Shown here piece after piece: positions 35,561-45,490 of a stretch of DNA of 64,000 bases. Origin of the DNA: Phialocephala subalpina (lineage: Eukaryota; Ascomycota; Leotiomycetes; Helotiales; Mollisiaceae). The number at the start of each line of letters is the position of its first letter. The first letter of the stretch is position 1. The stretch is taken from positions 525,981 through 589,980 of the forward strand of contig FJOG01000012.1 in assembly GCA_900073065.1 (NCBI GenBank), read 5' to 3'. The notes under the pieces were generated by a model. It was not told the DNA's origin and did not search any database. It saw only the letters and a program-made list of their open reading frames with translations. The position numbers were made by a program, and so were the translations under genes.

Positions 35561-36842
35561 GACGAGTCTTGGTGTCACTAAACGAGTGATTTGATGGGAT
35601 TGAGCTTGAGTTCGGGCAGAACAAACTTCATCAACACGTACGCCGACCTGCAACGAATGTAATACTGTATTATGTGGTCTCGTAGACCATAGCGAATGTC
35701 AGTTCAGCTCCATCTTCTTCGTATACAAAGAAAATTCCTGGTAGTCATCACCAGATGGCTTCAGGTTCAGCAGGCAGTGCAGCTCTGTGGCCGACCTGTG
35801 AGATCGGATTGTGCTTAGGAGAGGCGGAAACTGGCACGTCACTTGGCCTGCCACTAGACTCATCAGCGCCAGAGCAACAATACACACGAGCCAGTTCTGG
35901 GCCAGAGCCTCCTGCGCTGACGATCGTTTGAAGTTAGGGCTCTGAGAGCCACGCAGAGAATGGCGAGCTCCAAGCTGCAAACGTGTCTCATCTTTCCAGT
36001 GGAGCACGAATTCGCCTGTCCCGTAATACTACCCAATGGTGGAAGATCCAACATTTGAGACTTGGCATCAAAGATCTTCCGACGTGTGGGGTTTCGGGCA
36101 AGAGAGGGCAATATCGAAGCATGCACCAATCTAGATCTTGGATTTGCACATGGATTACATCCATTCATTGGGGCTCAGCAGATGCAAGAGACATGGTTCG
36201 ATATGCATCGTGAAATTTTCGAGCTCGTCAACTTTTTCGAGCATAAGTTCCGTGTTGTGCTTGGAAACTTATCCCTGCGTACCTTGCAGAATCTCTTGCC
36301 GAGTCATCATCATCATCATCCACACTTCGTATCGACCCCGTTATTTTCTGGGCAGCGACAACTCTAACCTGTATCCCCCATGGATTTTACCTTGCTTGTC
36401 CTGACACGTCAAATGTTGACTTTCCACGGTTGGACCTTGCATCTTCACTTAGGCCTTCTCGGCGTCTAGCTCGATCGGGTAGGGCTCCATATAATATGCA
36501 GGATGCATCTGATCGAGATGTTACCGAAAATACCTTTCGCCGTCCGCTCGTATATTCTTTCCTATTCACGTCATATTGAAGCACGATGATGACTATCTTG
36601 CTCTTGGCAACAATTCTTGCTCGTGAAAAAGACCATACTGGCTCCCATAGGGCCAAGGCTGGGACGGGAATGAATTATCAACTACACAGGGAACAATCTC
36701 ACTCTTGGCCATTGGAAAAGCGCCAAGTAGCCAACAGCCTGGTACCAGACGCTTTCTACGACTTTGAGTCCGCGCAGGCCGCGATGCAGCTCTCTCCCAT
36801 CCACGATTCACCATTTTTTCAATCCTCCAAGCCAGTGCAGTG
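35561..36842. promoter_or_regulatory. Divergent promoter region of the gtb3-like and sph3-like genes
   Basis: It holds the 5' end of the gtb3-like gene and the promoter of the first spherulin-4 gene. A minus-strand frame at 35699-36007 contains a hydrophobic stretch (WLVCIVALALMSLVAG) that might be an upstream exon of gtb3, but it has no ATG and no phase-compatible donor. A (CAT)n run lies at 36304-36320 and a TATA-like ATATAATATG at about 36490. Confidence 0.45.
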
Positions 36843-37967
36843 ATGGACGGCAAAGAAGACAGAGACTCGCGAGTGCTTCCTAGGAATTCCAAACGATGGC
36901 GGCTCTTTGCATTCATTTTTGCTCTTGCTTCTGCAGCTCTTGTTGCTCTCATCGTCCCTCTAGCTGTCATTCTTCCAAGGCCAAAGTACCCAAAGAGCTT
37001 CAAATCTACAGTCATTGTGCCTTTGTACATTTATCCCGAGAATGGGTCGTCTTGGGACCCGTTGTTTGATGTGTAGGCGTTTTCCTTCCTCTGATTCTTC
37101 TCTTCACCTTTAGAAGAAGGCTGATTGTCATTCTCAGTATCACTTCGCGTCCAAGTCTAAATTTCACCGTGATCCTGAACCCTGACAGCGGTCCTGGATC
37201 ATCATCATATCCTGGCGACGACTTCGTCCCTTTGATCCAAAAGCTCAACGCCTATTCGAACGTACAGACAATTGGCTATGTTCGCACTGGCTATGGGACG
37301 AGGAACATCACCAATGTCCTCGACGATGTCACAACCTATTCAGACTGGGCCACAATAGCCAATGCGACTGGGCTAGCGGTGCATGGTGTATTCTTCGATG
37401 AGACTGTCAGCGAGTTTTCTGTATCGGCGGCAGAATACTTGACGACCATCAACCAAGCAGTGAAGAACGCGACCGGCTTGTTGTCGAACAAAACGGTAAG
37501 AGAGTCCAACCTACTTCTTCATGATTCTCACGATCTCCCACCCACTATTTGGAGATATCTCCAGATATTTTCCGACGGTCCGACAGCCCCGTACAACTTT
37601 CGAAGCGATATTTGAGGGTCTAAACGCGTGCTAATCAATCATGTCATGGCAGGTTATTCACAACCCTGGTACAATCCCTGACACAGGACTCAATGTGCCG
37701 GACACGGATACCACAGTCATTTTCGAAGGTCCCTATCAATCGTACCAAGAACAAGCTGCAACACTCGCCTCGCTTCCCCTGAACCGCTCAGACTACAGCT
37801 ACATCGTCCACTCTCTGCCAACAAGCATGAGCAAAGTCAATTTGAGAAAGTTTGCGTATCGTCTAAGCGAGCTGTCTGAATTCTTGTTTCTTACGGATCT
37901 GAGCGAGAATTATTATGAGAGCTTTGGACCCGATTGGCGGGATTTTATTGGGGTCATGCCCACTTGA
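36843..37967 (+). CDS. sph3: Spherulin-4 family glycoside hydrolase, membrane anchored (Sph3-like, GH135 type)
   Basis: Three exons: 36843-37072, 37138-37495, 37653-37967, giving 300 residues. An N-terminal cytosolic stub is followed by a single membrane helix (about 20-45), then the spherulin-4 domain (about 55-300): VIVPLYIYP, VILNPDSGPG, IGYVRTGYG, and GVFFDETV, which carries the conserved Asp-Glu pair, then VIHNPGT and TVIFEGPY with a further conserved Glu. In Aspergillus fumigatus, Sph3 of the same architecture hydrolyses galactosaminogalactan and is needed for its production. Position next to the gtb3-like, uge3-like and agd3-like genes supports the same role. ATG at 36843 is the first in the frame; the preceding codon is GTG. 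Confidence 0.92.
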
Positions 37968-39036
37968 GGCTTACGAAGGGTCTTGTACAATTAATTGATC
38001 AATCAAACAAGCTCTAGCGTTATACTTCGTACCCGTGGTAATAAGTCCAAAATCTCCATAGAGCACCTTAAACTTAAGCAGGTAATAATTGACGGAGTTT
38101 GGAAACTTGATTGGACCATTTCCCCTGTAATTGAAGAAGTCTCTAGAAGGCTTGGCAGGACATATTACCCCGAGTACCAAAGTAGGTATATGAATTTGTC
38201 ATAGGGTCGTTGATATGGTGTGATGTCGTTATGTGGCACGGTCCAGACAATACTCCGGAGTAGACGCTGGGGGGCGGAAAGCCAAAAGCCAATCCCGCCC
38301 CATTCAACGGTATGTGTAGGGCTACGACTTTGCACTTGCATGTTTCATGTGTTTCGCTTCAACCTCTCATGTGCCTCCCAGGTTTAAAATACGAGTTGTA
38401 TATATAGAATCTCTTCGGACATTTTTCATCGCCACTTATTGGAAGCATGCACAAGTCTCGCTTGGAGTCATGGCGATACAAAGTATTTACGGAATATGAC
38501 TTCCGTCTAGGCTGGGCATGCTGGGCAGAGCAAGTTTTCTTGGACGTGGACAATGTCCTCGAAAAGCGGGGTTTTGTGGCTTGCTTGGGGTACGTATGCA
38601 ATCGCCTTTTGCAGGCTCCGTTAGCGTCTGGTCGTTAAATCTCGGATTAATAGCCTCACAAAATGTCTCGGAAGCATCGGGGATCTGGGGTAGCTTACCA
38701 CTTTAGGGCCTTTCAGTGTTTCATTGGGCTCGATTCAGTTCCTGATATGGCCTAAACCGGCGCTTGGCCATTACATTTTCGGGGCGTTCCGCCCCTGGCA
38801 GCGTCTGTGTCTGTCAGGATTAAAGTTAGGCTAGTCAGCATCAACGACCAACAGCACCTCATCAACCCTCAGATCTCGACGTGCAGTCTCTCGAAGACGG
38901 CCAACTTGGAAACAAAAGGAAGCCAGTCTCGAATGCTCCCAGGGTTCCTCGTACGTGGCATTTCCTCCGCAACCCATTCCATTTTCGAAAGCCAACAGGG
39001 CATTGTACCCCACCGGAAGATCAGATCAAGTTCACC
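37968..39036. other. Intergenic between the two spherulin-4 genes
   Basis: It contains the 3' region of the first gene and the promoter of the second. The stretch 37980-38210 is more AT-rich and has no supported frame. Small open frames near 38447-38640 show no family features. Confidence 0.5.
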
Positions 39037-39921
39037 ATGCCACCAAAATCAGCTGTCCTCCTTCCCCTGTACATCTATCCACTGCCAGGAGCTTGGGAGC
39101 CTCTCCACAGGTCGTATGTCTATCCAATACATTTCTCCGAGCAAATATAGAACCCAAAGCTAAACTTTGAATACAGGATTGCCGATAATCCAAACCTCCA
39201 GTTCATCATCATACTGAATCCGCACAACGGTCCAGGAGCATCCTCGCTCCCAGATGAAGACTATTCTCGGGAGATACCGAAGCTCACTTCCCAGCCTAAC
39301 GTGATTACAGTGGGCTATGTTCGAATAGATTACTGTAAGAGGAACCTTACAGAGGTTTTTCGGGACGTGGCAAAATACACTGGCTGGTCCAAAGACAATG
39401 CCAAGTCTGGTCTGGGCGTACATGGAGTCTTCCTCGACGAGACGCCAAACCTTTATTCGGCCAGCAAAGCCTCGTATTTGGACACTGTAAGCCAGTATAT
39501 CAAAGCTTCAGCGGGGCTCTTAGGAGATCGACTAGTGAGTTTGCCACTATTCGTGACAGAAGCTTTTGACTTTTGAACTCTCTCGGTTGACGTTTCTGTT
39601 TTTGGGTAGGTAATTCACAACCCTGGGACAGTTCCTGATCCAGAACTTGCGAAACCTGGCCCGGATATCACGACAGTGGTGGAAGAAAGCTTCGTGAATT
39701 ATCAGTCGGTCGCGCTCCAGCAACGACTTAGATCTCTTCTGCGTTACAAGCGGGATAAATGTGCCTACATGGTTCATTCTGTTCCGGAAGCAAAAATGCA
39801 GTCTCTAGTTCAAGAATTGCGCCATCGTGGGGCATATCTGTTTGTTACCGATCTTTGCTCCGACTATTACTGCAGTTTCGGGCCCGGTTGGAAACGATTC
39901 ATCGAGGCCATGCAGAACTGA
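39037..39921 (+). CDS. Second spherulin-4 family hydrolase, without membrane anchor
   Basis: Exons 39037-39113, 39177-39534 and 39610-39921 encode 248 residues. Both introns sit at the same places as in the gene at 36843, and the middle exons are the same length (358 nt), so this is a tandem duplicate. Family marks: VLLPLYIYP, IILNPHNGPG, VGYVRIDY, GVFLDETP with the conserved Asp-Glu pair, VIHNPGT and a Glu in TTVVEES, so the catalytic residues are retained. It begins almost directly with the domain. No signal peptide or membrane helix is coded, and there is no in-frame ATG upstream. It may act inside the cell, or an upstream exon was missed. Sequence has drifted clearly from its neighbour. 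Confidence 0.85.
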
Positions 39922-40387
39922 TAGACTTGCATTATGCACACTACTTACTAGTGAGTAATACCATATGACTTCTTCCCTGAAAGACCCATTCATGTCCGAG
40001 CAGGTCTGTATGCAGCATTCAGCCGCCACTTCCTAGGGATTATCCCGAAGCGACATGTTGCTCGGCGACTGAAGTAACGGTCGGTCCAAACATCACCAAG
40101 ATGACGATTCTGATATGTCTCGAGCCGGCTCCGTCACTTGTAGGCAGCTTTCTTGACCTTTCGTTCTCCACGTGCCGTTTGAACAGGTTGAGGTTTCGGC
40201 CGACCACAATTTGCAATATTGTGGTGGCAGAGCGTCACTTCGATAATGTTCTCTCTTTGACCCTTCTGGCTTCTCTTTCGAACATCCCAACAGGTCATGC
40301 CAAGCCTCAGCTGAAGGCGAGAATGTTTTTCAGTCAAAGCTGGCTTTGGAGAGAATAGCCTGGTATTTGCGGCCTTAAGTAAGACCC
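39922..40387. other. Promoter region of the epimerase gene
   Basis: It holds the end of the second spherulin gene and the start region of the epimerase gene. No other feature recognised. Confidence 0.5.
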
Positions 40388-41794
40388 ATGTACGAAGGTG
40401 TCGAAGCAACCCACCCCTCCCTTCATCTTTCGTTACCATCAAGCTTTGGTTCCAATTCTTCGTTGCCGATCATGGACACTCTTTCACTTTCACGTAATGA
40501 ATCTTTCTTCTCAGAAGGCTCTTCTCCTGAGTCTGTTTTTGAACACAGGACTCCAACACTAGACTCTTGTTCCTCTTGCTCGGGAGCCAATACACCAAAC
40601 ACCGAGCCTCTTGATATTTTCGACTCTCATGACATTTTGTTGACAAACCATTCGTCGGGAGATGAATTCATCCTCGTTGTTGGAGGACTTGGCTTCATTG
40701 GAAGTCATACTTCCTGGGAGTTGTTGAGGTCAGGGCAAAATGTTATCATCATCGACAACCTCAGCAACTCAGACCGGAACGTCCTCGACAAATTGGAATA
40801 TCTGAGAGATGTCCACTACAAAACTAGGCCTTCTTGGCCCACACTGGACTTTTACCAGGGCGACTATCGAGATCGAACACTCCTGCACACCATCTTCACG
40901 AAGTACAAAGATCCCATATCCTCTACTGTCGAATCAATATCCTCACCAAAGTCTAAAATTAGCGGTGTTATACACTTCGCAGCATACAAATCTGTTGCTG
41001 AAAGCTTCAAGAAGCCCTTAGCATACTATTCAAACAATGTTGGCGGGCTTGTCGACTTCTGCTCCACGCTCTCTGATTTCAACATCAAAACCCTCGTCTT
41101 TTCCTCTTCAGCCACAGTCTACGGCGGGCTCGCAAATAAAGGTGGAGCACTCCTCGAAGACCAGTGTGACAACACTGGCTGCTCGGGAATCACAAACCCT
41201 TATGGACGAACGAAATGGATGTGCGAGGCTATCTTGAAGGATCTCGCAGTTTCGGATCCTACGTGGAACATCACTGTTTTACGGTACTTCAACCCTATCG
41301 GCTGTGATGAGTCTGGCATCCTGGGCGAAGCACCTATCGGTATGCCCAACAATCTGATGCCGGTCGTCATTCGAGCAATGACCGGTGAGCTGCCAGCTCT
41401 CAACGTTTTCGGAACGGATTGGGACACGCCAGACGGCACTGCAGTCAGAGATTTCATTCACGTCAGTGATCTCGCACATGGCCACCTGGCTGCCCTTAAG
41501 CCACCAAGCAGTCAATCCATTTCTACAAATAGCTACAACATATACAATTTAGGCAGCGGAACTGGGCATTCGGTAAGGGAGGTTGTCACAGCCATGGAGG
41601 ACGTTTCAGGCAGGGTAATACCCGTTTACGAAACAGGACGGAGGCAAGGTGATGTTGGCATATCTATTGCCGACACTTCTAAATCTGCAGCCTCTCTGAA
41701 TTGGACGACGCAGAAGACACTTACTCAGGCTTGTCGGGACATTTGTAGATATCTTGGGTACATTGGAGAGCAAAATGCTTCGGAAAAGAAGTAA
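40388..41794 (+). CDS. uge3: UDP-glucose/UDP-GlcNAc 4-epimerase (Uge3-like, GalE family)
   Basis: A single exon of 468 residues (or 440 from the ATG at 40472). The first ~90 residues are Ser-rich and not part of the enzyme. The Rossmann fold starts with VVGGLGFIGSHT (about 97-108), followed by IIDNLSNSD, FSSSATVYG and the catalytic Tyr-x3-Lys in NPYGRTK, then LRYFNPIG, RDFIHVSDLA and YNLGSGTGHSV: a complete extended short-chain dehydrogenase. In Aspergillus, Uge3 supplies UDP-galactose and UDP-N-acetylgalactosamine for galactosaminogalactan. Substrate range cannot be read directly, so the Uge3 name rests on cluster context and the N-terminal extension. It lies 466 bp after the second spherulin gene, on the same strand. 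Confidence 0.9.
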   Translation: MYEGVEATHPSLHLSLPSSFGSNSSLPIMDTLSLSRNESFFSEGSSPESVFEHRTPTLDSCSSCSGANTPNTEPLDIFDSHDILLTNHSSGDEFILVVGGLGFIGSHTSWELLRSGQNVIIIDNLSNSDRNVLDKLEYLRDVHYKTRPSWPTLDFYQGDYRDRTLLHTIFTKYKDPISSTVESISSPKSKISGVIHFAAYKSVAESFKKPLAYYSNNVGGLVDFCSTLSDFNIKTLVFSSSATVYGGLANKGGALLEDQCDNTGCSGITNPYGRTKWMCEAILKDLAVSDPTWNITVLRYFNPIGCDESGILGEAPIGMPNNLMPVVIRAMTGELPALNVFGTDWDTPDGTAVRDFIHVSDLAHGHLAALKPPSSQSISTNSYNIYNLGSGTGHSVREVVTAMEDVSGRVIPVYETGRRQGDVGISIADTSKSAASLNWTTQKTLTQACRDICRYLGYIGEQNASEKK

Positions 41795-42884
41795 TGTTTT
41801 TAGACGTTACGGAGGTAATGGCCAACATTTTGGGTGTTATATTCTTGGGCATGTAATGGACTACCGGCATGAAGAAAAAATAATGTATTCTGGTAATACT
41901 TGGTTCAGATTGATTCTCTTGTATTTTTCATAACATTTCCATTCATTTAAGTGAATGTCCTGCACGATGACCGCTCTTTCAAATCGCCTTCAAAATTCTA
42001 TTCCTGTACTCTCGCCACTCAAAGTTCCATGCGAGAAAAAGAGAGCAAAATCATGAGAATCTTGATTTCCATGAGTCAAAAATTCCATCCACTCAGCAAG
42101 TCAATGCCAAGTTCTCCGGCCCGTCGTATGGTGTGCTGTCGCATTCGCCACCATTCACGAGGGTAACCGTGCATCCGAATCTCAGAGCCGAAACCAGGTT
42201 CAGGGGCACACATGCTCCCTTGTTCCTGAGATGCATGAGTCTATCGAATGTTAGTGGGTCCTGAATCTGGGTAATCCCCACATCTGACAGCCTTAGTTTT
42301 CCTTCGGTCCCGAGACGCTAGCCCTCTAAGATGCAATATAAAATTCGCAATATAGCACGACACACATCTCCTGACCGTCATCCAATAACGAAAACTATTG
42401 ATGCATGGCTGGCCGTTTTTCTTTCTTGGTGTGCTGGCAGTCTCTTGGCATTAAACAAGGTAAACAGCCGCATGAAAAGGTGATCATGGTAATGGTATCC
42501 GGAAACGGGTGATGGGCCGATAGGAGGGTAAGAAAGGGATGGGTGGATTGAAAAAAGTTTTTTGGGACCCATGCCAAGACTTTACCCTCGAGGGAGGCAA
42601 CTGGAGGCTGGAAGGCTCAGTGCGGGGTCCAAGGGATGCGAAAACAAGTCATCGGTGGCTTGGAGCTTGGAGCGGGACGACTTTGAGAATTGACGAGCTG
42701 ACTTCATGATTGATCATTGATGGTCTGTTGTCAAGCTATGTTCGCCTTAGAGAGATCTGATTTTCTCGTATTCCCACAGACTTTCGTTTGGTTCGTGTTT
42801 GTTCTTTAAGCATTTACTTTCGTTCTGCTGCTCTTTTGTTTCTTCTGCGTCTGCGTCAGTCTTTCACATGAAGCCCGTTCCGAG
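41795..42884. other. Intergenic between epimerase and deacetylase genes
   Basis: I checked here for a missing cluster member such as an ega3-like hydrolase and found none. Short frames show no family features. CT/TTCG-rich sequence at about 42780-42870 is typical of a fungal promoter. Confidence 0.55.
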
Positions 42885-45406
42885 ATGCTTCAACACTCGT
42901 TTCTGTTCGGGAAGCTCCTGCTAGCTTCAACCTTATTTGTCTCGTTCTCCGTAGCAATCACAGTATCAAGCACAATACTAGTTTTTGCTCGGGATCAGGC
43001 TTCTTCATACTCTGCAACATCAGGGCTTAATGCATATGGAATTCCGTACGAGCTCGTTCTCGTCCCAATTGGTGGCATCACGCTCCCAACTTTAAACTCC
43101 TCAGCTACAGCTGGTAACTATGGAGGCATCATCACCTTGAGCGAAGTGTCATATGAATATTCAGATGGATGGTACAGTGCAATAAACACTACGCAATGGC
43201 AGCAGATATACGATTATCAGACGGCATTTGGAGTTCGACTGGTAAGACTAGATGTTTACCCAGATGGTGACTTTGGTGAGTACCATGCAGCTTCTGTCGA
43301 GAATTGAAACAATGCTGACATGAAGTCAGGATGTACAACAACTGTTACTAGTCAAGGTTGCTGTGATACTGCAGAACAACTTCTCAGCTTCACAGATGTC
43401 TCCGCGTTTCCCACCGCTGGGCTCAATGTGTATGTTCGGGCCAGTGAGAAACTCTTCGTTCCTTCAGCTAATATCAGATCAGAGGAGCTACTATGAGCAC
43501 AGTTGGTCTATGGCATTACCCAGCCACCATCACAGATCCAACCACGACCGTGGAGATTGCAGCCTTCGCTCCTGCTACAGGTGGAGATGCTTCAGACTCG
43601 CAATTTACTACAACCTCAACAGCTGCTGTCATCAACACCTTTGGCACTCGCCAACAGTTGGTGTGGTTCACTTCCTGGGCAACCGATTGGGCAGCTACCT
43701 CAAATTTCATCATGCATGCTCATATCCACTGGATGACGCGAGGTCTTTGTAAGTCTAAATGAGAACAGAATGGAGACTGTCTATCACGTGAAATCCGGCT
43801 GATCCTCCTCAGATGTCGGCTTCCGCCGAGTATACTTCCAACCCCAAGTCGATGACATGCACCTCGCAACCTACCTCTACATCCCCGACGGAGGGCGATT
43901 CCGAGCTCGTCCATCTGACATGGCTGCTCACGTAGCCTGGCAAGCAGACCTCAATTCTCGCCTCCCAGCCGGCTCCTCCTTCACCGTCGAAATCGGCCAC
44001 AACGGAAACGGCGACATCGAATGTGCCGTAAACAACGAGACCGTAACCGGCGTCTCCCACTGCAACCCGGACTCCGAGATCCAGTACGACGCTCCCGCTG
44101 ACCCTCCTTTGGAATTCCAGAAACCCCTCGGAACAGGAACAGATCTCTGGCCTACCACTCCGAGCAACTATACCTGGAGCTATGAATGCGCGGCTGAGGA
44201 TACGTTGATGGATTGGTTCATGGTTGCTGAGAATCGGGATGCGTTTTGGCATATCAGTCATACGTTTACGCATGAGAATTTGAACAATTCGACGTACAGT
44301 GATACGGTGAAGGAGATTCAGTTTAACCAGGCGTGGCTGGATCAGAATGGACTTGCGGCTGGCAAGTTTTCGCCTAATGGGCTCATTCCACCAGCCATAA
44401 CCGGACTTCATAACGGAGATGCTATTAAGGCTTGGTTGGACAATGGAATTAAGTACGTGGTTGGTGATAGCAGCAGGCCGCTGTTAATGAATCCGGTTAG
44501 TGCCTCAACCTTAAAGTTCTTGAACGTGCTGACAGAATGAAGACAAACGAGTACTGGCCATTGATCACCAATGTCTCTGCAAACGGATACGCTGGCTTGA
44601 CAGTCGTTCCTCGATGGCGTAAGCAACCTGCATCCTTCTCTAATAGGAGAGCACGTAACTGTGCATGATGCTGACTTTGAACCAAAGCTCTGCCAATCTA
44701 CTACAACTGCGACGTAGCTGCTTGCACACAACAGGAGTGGCTTGACACCTCAGGGGGCTGGGGAACCTTTACTGATCTGATCGACTTCCATCGCACAACT
44801 TACTCCCGTCACTTGCTCAGCTTGCGCCATGATCCGTACGTCCTCCCAAACTTACAACCAAGATTATCCAAGTAATGGGCAGAGATCAATACTAACACAG
44901 CTCGCAGATTCATGTATCACCAAGCAAACATGAGACACGGTGATACGAACAATACCTGGACGTTCGGACCCGTGACAGGAGAACTTTCTCTCTTGCAAAT
45001 CGGCACCGAAGTCCTTGCTCAAGAAATGATGAGACTGTAAGCCATCTTCGCTCTTTCCTTAACCTCAATACTAATGGACGAATGAAAGTACCACTTGGCC
45101 CCTCGTCTCGAAGCAACACGACGATCTAGCACTCGATTTCATCGCCCGCATGACACGAGAGTAAGCTCTCCTCCCCCACTCAATTCACTAACCCCCGCTT
45201 CCCCTCCCTCTTGTACCCCGCCTTGTCGCCCTAAGATACTAACATCCCGTAGCGGATGCGGTGCCAAACTCTCCTGGACCTTATCCAGCGACCTCAAATC
45301 CATCACCGGCGCCACCGTCTCGTCAACCAACAACCAGTGCTCGACTCCAATCCCAGTTACATTCCCCGTCTCCGCTAGCACGACTGCAACTTCGACGAAG
45401 GAGTAG
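42885..45406 (+). CDS. agd3: Secreted polysaccharide deacetylase (Agd3-like, CE18 type), early TAG
   Basis: Nine exons: 42885-43275, 43330-43429, 43483-43748, 43813-44495, 44543-44618, 44688-44835, 44908-45036, 45089-45160 and 45253-45406. All junctions are GT...AG and phase consistent, giving 672 residues. A signal peptide (about 1-24) is followed by a long N-terminal domain, then the catalytic region with the metal/acid set: Asp in VDDMHL (about residue 270) and the H-x3-H in HISHTFTHEN. Further marks: NGYAGLTVVPRW, YYNCD, MYHQANM. In Aspergillus, Agd3 removes acetyl groups from galactosaminogalactan outside the cell, which makes the polymer cationic and adhesive. The frame stops at TAG (45404-45406), yet it continues open for 27 sensible codons to a TGA at 45488-45490, so the C-terminus is probably shortened. 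Confidence 0.9.
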
Positions 45407-45490
45407 TTGGGAAGTGATCCTTTGACTATTTGGACAACGTTGAGTGGGAGTCCTGTGACGTTTACGCTGGCTCAGGCGATTGCGTTGTGA

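Noticed and set aside
35699..36007. Upstream gtb3 exon with a signal-like stretch (WLVCIVALALMSLVAG)
   Set aside because: It has no ATG and no donor with a phase that fits the acceptor at 35648; kept only as a possibility.
36301..36322. CAT trinucleotide run as a possible CRISPR or regulatory array
   Set aside because: It is a simple microsatellite; no CRISPR-like repeat/spacer structure exists in the window, as expected for a fungal genome.
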